From NCBI RefSeq assembly GCF_004519545.1, contig NZ_SDKM01000029.1:1-63489 (forward strand): 63,489 nt of DNA. The letters run 5' to 3'. The translations under genes and the position numbers were made by a program. The first letter of the stretch is position 1; the number at the start of each line of letters is the position of its first letter. Under the pieces are notes generated by a model, which worked only from the letters and a program-made list of their open reading frames with translations, ran no database searches and had not been told where the DNA came from. Of this stretch, positions 21,101 through 29,605 are shown in pieces. Source of the DNA: Nocardioides guangzhouensis (GTDB taxonomy: Bacteria > Actinomycetota > Actinomycetes > Propionibacteriales > Nocardioidaceae).

Positions 21101-22072
21101 CTAGCGGGTGGTGGCGGCGTGGACGAGCCCGGCAATGACCTTGCCGAGGTCCAGACCCGCGGCCTGGACCGCGAGCGGGACGGTCGAGGTCTCGGTGAAG
21201 CCGGGGGCGACGTTGACCTCGAGGAACCAGACCGTCCCGTCGGGGTCGACGATGAGGTCGGAGCGGGAGAGGTCGCGCAGCCCGAACGCCTCGTGCACGG
21301 CGAGCGCCACCCGCTCGCACTCGGCGGTCGCTTCGTCGTCGAGCCGGGCGGGCACCACGAACTGCGTGCTGCCCGCGGTGTAACGCGCCGTGTAGTCGTA
21401 GACCCCGCCGTCGGGCTCGATGCCCACCAGCGGCAGCGCGCGCGGTCCCTCGCCGTCGTCCACGACGGTGACGGCGACCTCCGCGCCCACGACGAACTGC
21501 TCCAGCAGCGCCACCGGGCCGTAGGCGAAGGCGTTGACCATGGCCGAGGGCAGGTCCGCCCGATCCCGCACCACCGTGCAGCCCAGAGCGGACCCGCTCC
21601 GGGCCGGCTTGACCATGAGGGGAAGGCCCAGGGTGGCGACCAGGGACTCCATCACCGCCGCGGCGCCCAGCTCACGGAAGGTCTCGTGCGGCAGGCAGAA
21701 CGACGCAGGCGTGCGTACGCCGGCGCGCGCGGCGACGGTCTTGGCCACCGGCTTGTCGAAGGCGATCCGGCAGGCCTCGGGGGTGGCGCCGACGTAGGGG
21801 AGCCCGAGCAGCTCGAGGACCTCCCGGATGGCCCCGTCCTCGCCTGTCTCGCCGTGCAGCATCGGCACCACGCAGGCGGGCGGGTCGGCCGCGAGCGAGG
21901 GCAGCAGGGCGGCGTCGACGTCGCGCTCCTCGACCTCCTGGCCGGTGCCGCGCAGCGCCTCGGCCACCCGCCGTCCCGAGCGCAGCGACACGTCGCGCTC
22001 GTGGGACAGGCCGCCGGCCAGCACCACCACCCGGCCGCCGTGGGCGCCCGGGGTCGCCTCGGTCGGGGACAT
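21101..22072 (-). CDS. D-alanine--D-alanine ligase family (ATP-grasp)
   Basis: A 323-residue ATP-grasp ligase that would join two D-alanines for peptidoglycan precursors. It shows VLAGGLSHERDVSLRSGRRV at the N-terminus, MLHGETGEDGAIREVLELLG (the substrate-side His/Glu block), PLMVKPARSGSALGC (ATP-binding Lys) and FLEVNVAPGFTETSTVPLA (metal-binding Asn). It lies ten bp downstream of an aminotransferase gene. A second Ddl in the mur cluster is common, so this may be a paralogue with a related role. Key residues are present, so it is likely active. Confidence 0.85.
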   Translation of the reverse strand: MSPTEATPGAHGGRVVVLAGGLSHERDVSLRSGRRVAEALRGTGQEVEERDVDAALLPSLAADPPACVVPMLHGETGEDGAIREVLELLGLPYVGATPEACRIAFDKPVAKTVAARAGVRTPASFCLPHETFRELGAAAVMESLVATLGLPLMVKPARSGSALGCTVVRDRADLPSAMVNAFAYGPVALLEQFVVGAEVAVTVVDDGEGPRALPLVGIEPDGGVYDYTARYTAGSTQFVVPARLDDEATAECERVALAVHEAFGLRDLSRSDLIVDPDGTVWFLEVNVAPGFTETSTVPLAVQAAGLDLGKVIAGLVHAATTR

Positions 22073-22082
22073 CGGCTCCTCC

Positions 22083-23396
22083 TCAGCTCAGGTCGCTGCT
22101 CGGGGCGTCGTACCCGCTCCGCGGCAGCTCGTGGGACGGGCCGGTGGCCCCGAACGTCTGGCGCAGCTCCGTCTCCTGCTCCAGCACGCCAGCCAGCCGG
22201 CGCACGCCCTCCCGGATCCGCTCCGGCGTGGGGTAGCAGAACGACAGCCGCATGTACGACGAGCCGTACCCGTCGGCGAAGAAGGCGGTGCCCGGCACGT
22301 AGGCCACCCGGGCGGTGACCGCGCGCGGCAGCATCGCCTTGGCGTCGATCCCGGGCGGCAGGCCGACCCAGACGAAGAACCCGCCGTGCGGGTTGTTCCA
22401 CGTGCAGGCGGCCGGCATGAAGTCGTCGAGCGCCTCGATCATGGCGTCGCGCCGCTCGCGGTACATCTCCCGCATCTGCTTGATCTGGCCCTGCCAGTCG
22501 TGCGTGGTGAGGTACGCCGAGACCGCCATCTGGCTGAACGCGGGCGGGCACAGCGTGGCCGACTCCTGGGCCAGCACCAGCTTCTCGCGGACCGCGTGCG
22601 GGGCCAGTGCCCAGCCGACCCGCATGCCGGGGGAGAAGGTCTTGGAGAACGACCCGAGGTAGATCACGCCCTCGGCCTCGTCCGCGCGCAGCGCGCGCAT
22701 CGGCTCCGCGTCGAAGCCGAGCAGGCCGTAGGGGTTGTCCTCGAGCACCAGGATGTCGTGCTCGCGGCAGATCGCGAGCACCTCCTGACGCCGAGCCGGT
22801 GTCAGGGTCACGCCGGCGGGGTTGTGGAAGTTGGGGATGGTGTAGAGGAACTTGATGGTCTTGCCGGCCGCGCGGGTGGCCACGATCGCCTGGCGCAGCG
22901 CGTCCGGCACCAGCCCCTCGGCGTCCATCTCGGCGTGCACCACCTCGCACTGGAAGGCCTTGAACACGCCCAGCGCCCCGACGTACGACGGCGCCTCGCA
23001 GATCACCACGTCGCCGGGGTCGCAGAAGATCCGGGTGACCAGGTCGACCGCCTGCTGGGAGCCGACGGTCACCACGACGTCGTCGGGGTGCCCCTCGATG
23101 CCCTCGAGCCGCATCACGTCGGTGATCTGCTCGCGCAGGGTCGGGTCGCCCTGGCCGGAGCCGTACTGCAGCGCCACCGGGCCGTTGGCCGCGATCAGGT
23201 CGCCGACCGCGCTGCCGACCACGTCGAGCGGGAGGCCGCTGATGTTGGGCATGCCGCCGGCCAGCGAGACCACTTCTGGCCGGCTGGCGACCGCGAACAG
23301 GGCCCGGATCTCGGAGGCGGTCATCCCCTGGGTGCGCGCGGCGTACCGGTCGACGTACCCGTCGAGGCGCGTGCTGCTGCGGGAGATCTCGCTCAT
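22083..23396 (-). CDS. PLP-dependent aminotransferase, class I/II (2-aminoadipate/MocR-like family)
   Basis: A 437-residue fold-type I aminotransferase related to ARO8/2-aminoadipate transaminases and MocR C-domains. There is no N-terminal GntR HTH, so it is a stand-alone enzyme. PLP residues are readable: YGSGQGDPTLREQI, the LEDNPYGLLGFD aspartate block, and the Schiff-base lysine in YLGSFSKTFSPGMRVGW (about residue 257). The substrate is not resolvable; amino-donor enzymes for lysine/aromatic pathways share this pattern. It probably forms an operon with the Ddl-like and PlsC-like genes. Confidence 0.85.
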   Translation of the reverse strand: MSEISRSSTRLDGYVDRYAARTQGMTASEIRALFAVASRPEVVSLAGGMPNISGLPLDVVGSAVGDLIAANGPVALQYGSGQGDPTLREQITDVMRLEGIEGHPDDVVVTVGSQQAVDLVTRIFCDPGDVVICEAPSYVGALGVFKAFQCEVVHAEMDAEGLVPDALRQAIVATRAAGKTIKFLYTIPNFHNPAGVTLTPARRQEVLAICREHDILVLEDNPYGLLGFDAEPMRALRADEAEGVIYLGSFSKTFSPGMRVGWALAPHAVREKLVLAQESATLCPPAFSQMAVSAYLTTHDWQGQIKQMREMYRERRDAMIEALDDFMPAACTWNNPHGGFFVWVGLPPGIDAKAMLPRAVTARVAYVPGTAFFADGYGSSYMRLSFCYPTPERIREGVRRLAGVLEQETELRQTFGATGPSHELPRSGYDAPSSDLS

Positions 23397-23491
23397 GACA
23401 GCACTAGCATGGACGATGGCCGGTCGCCGCGGGGCACCGGCACACCCCTTGGACGCGACCGGCGCCGCGAGGACCGCCGACGGGGAGGCTG

Positions 23492-24157
23492 ATGGCGCGG
23501 AGGACGGTCCGGCTCACGCTCGACAACCTCGCCACGTTGCCGGGCCCTTGCCGCACGTGCCTGTTCTGGGAGCTCGACCCGGTGCGGCGGGCACGGGTCT
23601 GCGCGGAGGACGCGTACGGCGAGAAGGAGGCGTGGGTCTCCGAGGTGCTGCGCGAGTGGGGCTCGTGCGGCCAGATCGCGGTCGTCGACGACGAGACCGT
23701 GGGATACGTGATCTACGCACCGACGGCGTTCGTGCCCGGGTCCTCCTCGCTGCCGACCGCGCCGATCTCGCCCGACGCGCTCCAGATGACCGCGCTGTAC
23801 GTCGACCCGGCCGCGATCGGCGGCGGGATCGGCCGGCTGCTCATCCAGGGCATGGCCCGGGACCTGATCAAGCGTGGCGGCATCAAGGCCGTCGAGGCGT
23901 TCGGCGAGACCCGGGGTGGACGGTCGGGTCGGTGCGTGGTGCCGGCGGACTTCCTGTCCAGCGTGGGCTTCAAGACCCAGCGTGCGCACCCGGTCCACCC
24001 CCGGATGCGCATGGAGCTGAAGTCGACGGTGACCTGGAAGGACGAGGTGGAGCAGGCGCTGGAGAAGCTCCTCGGTGCCGTCCGTCCGCGACCGCACGCC
24101 CGGCCGGCACCGAAGCCGCCTGCCCGCTGGCACGCCTCGCGGGACCGCGACCGTTGA
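23492..24157 (+). CDS. GNAT family N-acetyltransferase
   Basis: A 221-residue acyltransferase of the GNAT fold. The acetyl-CoA motif A is readable as ALYVDPAAIGGGIGRLLIQG (about 108-127). The N-terminus has an unusual GPCRTCLFWELDP stretch with two cysteines. ATG 23492 has GGGGAGG 3 nt upstream. It is divergent from the aminotransferase and convergent with trxA, from which it is separated by a shared terminator. Substrate unknown. Genes of this kind occur next to trxA/parB in other Actinobacteria. Confidence 0.8.
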   Translation: MARRTVRLTLDNLATLPGPCRTCLFWELDPVRRARVCAEDAYGEKEAWVSEVLREWGSCGQIAVVDDETVGYVIYAPTAFVPGSSSLPTAPISPDALQMTALYVDPAAIGGGIGRLLIQGMARDLIKRGGIKAVEAFGETRGGRSGRCVVPADFLSSVGFKTQRAHPVHPRMRMELKSTVTWKDEVEQALEKLLGAVRPRPHARPAPKPPARWHASRDRDR

Positions 24158-24178
24158 CTGACTCGGCCCCGACGTGCA

Positions 24179-24210
24179 GCACCCCCCGACGGCGGACCGT
24201 CAGGGGGTGC
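24179..24210. terminator. shared terminator between the GNAT gene and trxA
   Basis: GCACCCCCCGACGG (24179-24192) pairs with CCGTCAGGGGGTGC (24197-24210), with one mismatch and a 4-nt loop. It serves two converging genes. No U-tract is present. Confidence 0.8.
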
Positions 24211-24227
24211 GTGCGCAGCGGCCGGGC

Positions 24228-24554
24228 TCAGGCGATGAACTCGGACAGCTCGTTGAGCAGCGCGGCCTTCGGCTTGGCGCCGACGATGGACCGCACGACC
24301 TCGCCGCCCTGGTAGACGTTGATGGTCGGGATGCCGGTGACGCGGTAGCTGGCCGGGGTGACCGGGTTCTCGTCGACGTTCATCTTGAGGAACGTGATCT
24401 TGTCGCCGTGCTGGCTGTTGATCTCGTCGAGGATCGGGGAGACCTGGCGGCACGGGCCGCACCACTCGGCCCAGAAGTCGACCAGCACAGGCTTGTCGGA
24501 CTTGAGGACCTCGGTCTCGAAGTCGGCGTCGGTGACGGCTGCGATGTTGCCCAC
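24228..24554 (-). CDS. trxA: thioredoxin
   Basis: A 108-residue classical thioredoxin, a cytoplasmic disulfide reductant reduced by TrxB. The active site WCGPC lies at about residues 31-35 (FWAEWCGPCRQVSP), with the cis-proline in GIPTINVYQGG. It is full length with no extension. It lies 114 bp after the trxB stop on the same strand, and the shared hairpin closes the unit. Confidence 0.97.
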   Translation of the reverse strand: MGNIAAVTDADFETEVLKSDKPVLVDFWAEWCGPCRQVSPILDEINSQHGDKITFLKMNVDENPVTPASYRVTGIPTINVYQGGEVVRSIVGAKPKAALLNELSEFIA

Positions 24555-24668
24555 GTGGTGTCCTTTCGGATCGGTTGGTGCCCCGGTGGCGGTTGGTGAC
24601 TAGTGAACACGAGGGCACCGACGGTTGTTCCCGGCGCGCGGCCGGTGTCGGTGACGGGTCCGGGAGGC

Positions 24669-25691
24669 TCAGGCGCCGGCGGTCTGGACGGCCTCGGTGA
24701 CCGCCTCGGCCTCGACGGCCTCGTCGGCGGTGGCGTCCGCCGGGCCGGCGGTGGAGGCGGCGTGGTCGAGCGCCGCGATGTAGCGCTCCGCGTCCAGCGC
24801 CGCCGCGCAACCGGTGCCGGCAGCGGTGACTGCCTGGCGGTAGTGGTGGTCGACCAGGTCGCCGGCGGCGAAGACGCCGGGGATGTTGGTGCGGGTCGAG
24901 GGGTGGTCGACGAGGACGTAGCCGTCGTCGTCGAGGTCGACCTGCCCGGCCAGGAGCTCCGAGCGCGGGTCGTGGCCGATCGCGATGAACAGGCCGGTGA
25001 TGTCCAGCTGCCGCTCCTCGCCGGTGACGGTGTCGCGCAGGGTGACCGACTCGAGCTGGTCCTGGCCGTTGATCGAGGCGACCTCGGAGTTCCAGGCGAA
25101 CTCGAGCTTGGGGTCGGCGAACGCCCGCTCCTGCATGATCTTGGAGGCCCGCAGCTCGTCGCGGCGGTGGATCAGCGTGACCTTGGAGCCGAACCGGGTC
25201 AGGAACGTGGCCTCCTCGATCGCGGAGTCCCCACCGCCGACCACGGCGATGTGCTGCTCGCGGAAGAAGAAGCCGTCGCAGGTGGCGCACCAGGAGACGC
25301 CGCGGCCGGAGAGGGTGTCCTCGTTGGGGAGACCGAGCTTGCGGTAGCCCGAGCCCATGGCGAGGATCACCGACCGGGCCCGGAACTCGCCGTCGGCGGT
25401 CTTCACGACTTTCGGGTTCGAGACCAGGTCGACCTCGACCACGTCGTCGGCGACCAGCTCGGCGCCGAACCGCTCGGCCTGGGCGCGCATCTCGTCCATC
25501 AGCGCGGGGCCCATGATGCCGTCGCGGAAGCCGGGGAAGTTCTCCACCTCGGTGGTGTTCATCAGGGCGCCGCCGGCGGTCACCGAGCCCTCGAAGACGA
25601 GGGGCTGCAGGCTCGCCCGGGCGGCGTACACCGCGGCGGTGTAGCCGGACGGACCGGAGCCGATGACGATGACGTTGCGGACTTCACTCAT
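24669..25691 (-). CDS. trxB: thioredoxin reductase
   Basis: A 340-residue FAD/NADPH flavoprotein that reduces thioredoxin. The FAD Rossmann motif VIGSGPSGYTAAVYAARASL is at the N-terminus, the redox site WCATCDGFFFRE is central (CxxC), and the NADPH motif VVGGGDSAIEEATFLTRFGS follows. The C-terminal FAD motif is GVFAAGDLVDHHYRQAVTAA. The extra C-terminal ~25 residues are acidic (TADEAVEAEAVTEAVQ). The unit sigM-anti-sigma-trxB-trxA matches Mycobacterium, where SigM-linked genes adjoin trxB2-trxC. Confidence 0.96.
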   Translation of the reverse strand: MSEVRNVIVIGSGPSGYTAAVYAARASLQPLVFEGSVTAGGALMNTTEVENFPGFRDGIMGPALMDEMRAQAERFGAELVADDVVEVDLVSNPKVVKTADGEFRARSVILAMGSGYRKLGLPNEDTLSGRGVSWCATCDGFFFREQHIAVVGGGDSAIEEATFLTRFGSKVTLIHRRDELRASKIMQERAFADPKLEFAWNSEVASINGQDQLESVTLRDTVTGEERQLDITGLFIAIGHDPRSELLAGQVDLDDDGYVLVDHPSTRTNIPGVFAAGDLVDHHYRQAVTAAGTGCAAALDAERYIAALDHAASTAGPADATADEAVEAEAVTEAVQTAGA

Positions 25692-25812
25692 GAGGGGCTG
25701 GCCTCCCTGGCCGGACAGAACGGGGTGCGTCGGAACACGTGGGTGGAACCGATCCTAGACGCGCCACATTCCCCTCAGCGGAGGACCGCCGAGGCACCGC
25801 CGAGGTCGTGAC

Positions 25813-26505
25813 TCATGGGGTCAGAGTGACCGTCCGGAACACCTTCCGGGGGTGTGCGGTGTCACAGAGGTAGAGCTCGACCGTCTGCCGGCCGTTCCGC
25901 ACCGGGTGGTAGACCACCAGCGCCGGCCGGCCGTCGTACGCCGCGCCGACGTAGCGGGCGCCGGGCACCGGGTCGGCGGGGCCGCAGCGGACCATGTCGG
26001 TGCCGCGGTTGCCGGCGAACTGCTCGGACCGGGCTGACTCCCGACGCAGCATGGCCAGGTCGCGGTCCAGGGCGCCCGGGTCGATCGGGCGGAGCCCGGC
26101 GATGCCGAGGTCGGTGACCGGTGTGGGCGTCTCCGCCCGCGCACCCGCGTCGCCGCCGGCCACCTCGGGGGCCTGGGGGGTCTCGGCGCTGTCCGCGGTG
26201 GAGGCGCTCCCGCTGTCGCCGCTGCCCGACTGGGTCACGTTCGGGAGCACCTGGGTGGCGCCGTACCCGATCGCGAGCACGGCGGCGGCGGCGAGCAGCA
26301 CCCGGGAGAACCGGCGGTGCAGGCGCCGCTCCTCGGAGTCCTGCTCGCGGGGCCGGAGCGGCACCACGGCCGGTTCCCCGGTCGCCTCGTCGCTGGTGGC
26401 CGGGGCCTCGGCAGCCACGCCGGAACCGAGCTCGGCGAGCACGGCGTCGAGGCGGGCGACCACCTCCGGCGGCACCGGCTGGTCGTGCCGGGCCTCGGCG
26501 AGCAT
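25813..26505 (-). CDS. probable anti-SigM factor, single-pass membrane protein
   Basis: A 230-residue protein (from ATG 26505) with a cytoplasmic N-domain rich in Arg/Glu, one hydrophobic segment at about 71-88 (VLLAAAAVLAIGYGATQV), a Ser/Thr/Ala-rich linker and an extracytoplasmic C-domain with two Cys (RCGPAD, YLCDTAH). It is downstream of sigM in the place of Mycobacterium Rv3912, an anti-SigM protein, so it probably holds SigM inactive. The start is doubtful: codons back to an ATC at 26553 read IDEQDLTPAQSEAVRR, which continues the family N-terminus, and a GAGGAGG site stands 9 nt before that ATC. An in-frame TGA lies just beyond, so the true start may be the ATC or the ATG used here. Confidence 0.7.
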   Translation of the reverse strand: MLAEARHDQPVPPEVVARLDAVLAELGSGVAAEAPATSDEATGEPAVVPLRPREQDSEERRLHRRFSRVLLAAAAVLAIGYGATQVLPNVTQSGSGDSGSASTADSAETPQAPEVAGGDAGARAETPTPVTDLGIAGLRPIDPGALDRDLAMLRRESARSEQFAGNRGTDMVRCGPADPVPGARYVGAAYDGRPALVVYHPVRNGRQTVELYLCDTAHPRKVFRTVTLTP

Positions 26506-26610
26506 GCGGCGGACCGCCTCGCTCTGCGCGGGCGTGAGGTCCTGCTCGTCGATGGCGGTTCACCTCCTCGGTGACGGTCGGGGATCGGGACGGACGTGGT
26601 GCGCGGGCGG

Positions 26611-27324
26611 CTACTCGGGCGGGCCGCGCGCAGGGTCCGTGGATGGGACGGCTGCCGGGCCGGCAGGGTTCCCGGGAGCCGGCGGCTCGTCGTCGCCGGC
26701 ATTGCGGAGGACGCCGAGGAGCGGGGCGAGCCGGGCCCGGCCGCGCGCGCAGCGCGACTTCACGGTTCCGACCGCGCAGTCGAGGATCTCGGCTGCCTCC
26801 GCGACGCCGTAGCCCTCCATGTCCACCAGCACCAGGGCAGCCCGTTGCTCGGCGGGCAGGGCGGCCAGCGCGTCGAGGACCAGGCGCCTGCGCTCGGCGG
26901 CCAGGGCCGTGTCGTCGGGGCCGGGATCGGGCGCGGCGGTGCCGAGGGTGCCCCGGCCGGTGTACGCGTCGAGGTCGTCGGGCAGGGCGTCGGCGGCGCG
27001 CACCCGGGCGGCCCGGATCCGGTCCAGGCAGGCGTTGACCACGACCCGGTGCAGCCAGGTCGTGACGGCGGCGTCGCCGCGGAAGCTCGCCGCCCGGCGG
27101 AACGCCGCGATCATCCCGTCCTGCAGGCCGTCAGCGGCGTCCTCGGGGTTGCCCATCGTGCGCAGCGCCACTGCCCACAGGCGGTCCCGATGCCGGGTGA
27201 ACAGCTCGCCGAAGGCGTCGTGGTCGCCGGCGACGTGTGCGGCCAGCAGGTCGCGGTCGGTCCGTGGTCCGACCGGGACGTCGTGGCCGTCCGGGCCGGG
27301 TTCGCGAGGCCCGCCGGTGCTCAC
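26611..27324 (-). CDS. sigM: ECF RNA polymerase sigma factor, SigM type
   Basis: A 237-residue extracytoplasmic-function sigma factor. Region 2 spans about 32-105 (DHDAFGELFTRHRDRLWAVA and TTWLHRVVVNACLDRIR) and recognises the -10 element. Region 4 spans about 150-205 (LPAEQRAALVLVDMEGYGVA then ILDCAVGTVKSRCARGRARL) with the HTH for the -35 element. The C-terminus is a proline-rich tail. GTG 27324 is chosen because GAGGA lies upstream and the pseudokinase ends 11 bp before. Context matches mycobacterial sigM between the MurJ partner and the anti-sigma gene. Confidence 0.88.
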   Translation of the reverse strand: MSTGGPREPGPDGHDVPVGPRTDRDLLAAHVAGDHDAFGELFTRHRDRLWAVALRTMGNPEDAADGLQDGMIAAFRRAASFRGDAAVTTWLHRVVVNACLDRIRAARVRAADALPDDLDAYTGRGTLGTAAPDPGPDDTALAAERRRLVLDALAALPAEQRAALVLVDMEGYGVAEAAEILDCAVGTVKSRCARGRARLAPLLGVLRNAGDDEPPAPGNPAGPAAVPSTDPARGPPE

Positions 27325-27334
27325 CGGGGGGTCC

Positions 27335-29605
27335 TCACGGGTTGACCGCGATCTCCGCCACGGCGCCGCGGAAGCCACCGCCGACGTCCGGGGCGCGGGT
27401 CAGCCAGACGACCAGCCAGCGGGCGGAGGTCGGCTTCTCGGGCTCGAGGGTGACCTCGGTGCCGGTGGCCTCGCCGCTGGCCAGCTCGTCGAGGCCGTCG
27501 ATCCCGGTGGGTGCCGCCTCGTCGGTGGTGCCGAGCAGCTCGACGGTGGTCGGCGACCCCTGGAGCGTGACGTCGACGCTGCCCACGTCGCGGGCCTGGC
27601 CGAGGTCGACCAGGAGGCCGACGCCCGGCTTGAGCCCGCCAGGCCCGAACTGCTGGTCGTAGCGGTTGCTGACCCAGGCGGTGTCTGCCTTGCCGTCGAT
27701 GGCCAGTGGCGCGAGCTCGGGGTTCTCCTCCGGGGGGTCGCCGTACGGGTCGAAGTCCTGCACGCCGGCGATCCGGAACGGCTGCTCCGAAGGCGCGGAG
27801 GTGGTCGGCGTACGGGTCGGCTGCTGCGGGCTCGCGTCGTCGGAGCCGCTGTCACGTCCGCGGTTGAAGGCGTAGACCATCGCCAGCAGCACCACCGCGG
27901 CGAGCGCGATCAGGGCGGCGATCCGCAGCGAGCTGCGGCCCGGCACCCGGCCGTCGGCCTCGTCGTCCTCCTCCGGCGGGGCGGGCGGAAGCGTGCCGGA
28001 GTCGTTGCCCCACGGCCAGTAGCCGGCGCCGGTGCCCCCGTGGGTGTCCGGGGCGGGGGAGCGGGGGACCCGGGCCGCGCGGCCCTCGGGCGGGTCGGGG
28101 GCGAACAGCGGACGCTCCGGGGCCTCGTCGAACGGCGGCGGGGGCGGTGCCGGGTCGGAACGGGCGGTCATCCAGGCGCCCGAGGACCACTCGGCGTCGT
28201 CCCCGTCGTCGAACACCGGTGCCTCGGCCTGGGTCTGGTCGCCGGGGCCGTCCGGGGTGTGGGCGGGAACCTCCTCGGCCGGGGCCGTCGCGGCCTCCGG
28301 CGAGCTGGCCGGGGCCTGGTCCGGCGGGCCTTCCGGCTCGGTCGCGACCGGTGCGGCCGGACCGCTGTCGGAGCCCTCGAGGTCGGTGGCGTCCTGCGGG
28401 GCAGCGCCCCGCTCGTCGACGTCCGGCGCCAGGGCCGACATCGCGACCGTGCCGTCCCCCGGCAGGTCCGGGGCGTCGTCGGGTGCGGGCGGTGTACCCG
28501 GGGCGACCGGGCCCGCCGGGCCGACGGGTGGGGTGTCGGTCGGCAGCTCCGCCGGGGCGTCGCCGGCGCCGTTCGTGGTGACAGCGGCAGCCCCGGTGCC
28601 GGTGTCCGTGGCCGGGCCGGTCCCGGCGGCAGCGGCGGCAGCGGCGGCCGCCGAGATCTCGGGTGCCAGGGCGAGCGGGGCGTCGATGCGGGGGATCCGC
28701 GGGCTGGTGTTGCCGCGGTGGCTGCGGGCCTCGGCCTCGGCGACGGCGGCCAGGTCGCCGACGTACTCCTCGAGGGCCGCGACGATCGCGCCGGCCGAGT
28801 CGAAGCCGTGATCGGCGCCGGTGAGGTAGGGGCTGAGCACCTCGTCGCAGAGGGCGTCCAGGGTGCGGGGCACGCCGGCCCGGACCTGGCGCGGGCGCAG
28901 CGGGCGGCCGTGCTCCTGCGGAGCGGCGGGTACGGCGGAGCGCGAGATGCCGGGCCACTTGCCGGTCAGTGCGGCGTAGAGCACCGCGGCCAGGTCGACC
29001 ACGTCGGTGGAGATCCGTCCCTCGACGATGCCGTTGAGCGCGGCGTCGCACGCGAAGCCGATCACCTTCACGGCACCGGTCTCGTCGATGAGCACGTTCT
29101 CCGGGACCAGCCGGCCGTGGGCGATGCCCTGCTCGTGAGCGGTGACCAGCATCGAGCCCACCTCCGCGGTGAGCCAGGCGGCGCGGCGCGGCGACAGCGG
29201 CTGGTCGGCGAGCAGGTGGTCGAGCGACTCGCCCTCGCCCCACTCGTTGACCACGAACACCATGCCGTCGGCGTGGTCCGCGTCGAGCACCCGGAGCAGG
29301 TGGGGGTCGAAGAGCGTCGCGGAGCGCCGGGCCGCCTCCATCAGGGCCTCGGCACGCTCGTCGCCCTCCGGGATGAGGTGCACGGCGACGTGCCGGGAGA
29401 GCACGGTGTCCCACGCCCGCCAGAAACGGCCACCGCGGGCCTCGCTGAGCAGGTCGACGAGGCGGTAGCGACCGGTCAGGAGGTCGCCGGCGCGGGTCGA
29501 ACCGGGCACAACCTGCTCCTCTCCTCGCTCGCTCCTGGGCGCCGCCTGCTCGGTCTGGCCAGGGCCTCGGCGGCCCACCCTCATCGTAGGGGGAAGGTCA
29601 GCCAC
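27335..29605 (-). CDS. MurJ-associated pseudokinase with C-terminal discoidin-like domain
   Basis: A 756-residue membrane protein. An N-terminal kinase fold (about 45-280) lacks catalytic residues: the VAxK lysine is VAVHLIPE, the HRD loop reads AHGRLVPENVLID, and DFG is IGFACDAAL. It is therefore a pseudokinase. A long Ala/Pro/Asp-rich linker (about 310-560) follows, then one transmembrane helix (about 573-592) and an extracytoplasmic beta-sandwich (about 620-756, AIDGKADTAWVSNRYDQ) resembling discoidin/F5-F8 domains. In Mycobacterium the equivalent module is the C-terminal half of MviN (Rv3910), where it binds FhaA to control peptidoglycan synthesis; here it is a separate gene. Its start overlaps the murJ stop by 8 nt. 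Confidence 0.85.
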   Translation of the reverse strand: MADLPPTMRVGRRGPGQTEQAAPRSERGEEQVVPGSTRAGDLLTGRYRLVDLLSEARGGRFWRAWDTVLSRHVAVHLIPEGDERAEALMEAARRSATLFDPHLLRVLDADHADGMVFVVNEWGEGESLDHLLADQPLSPRRAAWLTAEVGSMLVTAHEQGIAHGRLVPENVLIDETGAVKVIGFACDAALNGIVEGRISTDVVDLAAVLYAALTGKWPGISRSAVPAAPQEHGRPLRPRQVRAGVPRTLDALCDEVLSPYLTGADHGFDSAGAIVAALEEYVGDLAAVAEAEARSHRGNTSPRIPRIDAPLALAPEISAAAAAAAAAGTGPATDTGTGAAAVTTNGAGDAPAELPTDTPPVGPAGPVAPGTPPAPDDAPDLPGDGTVAMSALAPDVDERGAAPQDATDLEGSDSGPAAPVATEPEGPPDQAPASSPEAATAPAEEVPAHTPDGPGDQTQAEAPVFDDGDDAEWSSGAWMTARSDPAPPPPPFDEAPERPLFAPDPPEGRAARVPRSPAPDTHGGTGAGYWPWGNDSGTLPPAPPEEDDEADGRVPGRSSLRIAALIALAAVVLLAMVYAFNRGRDSGSDDASPQQPTRTPTTSAPSEQPFRIAGVQDFDPYGDPPEENPELAPLAIDGKADTAWVSNRYDQQFGPGGLKPGVGLLVDLGQARDVGSVDVTLQGSPTTVELLGTTDEAAPTGIDGLDELASGEATGTEVTLEPEKPTSARWLVVWLTRAPDVGGGFRGAVAEIAVNP

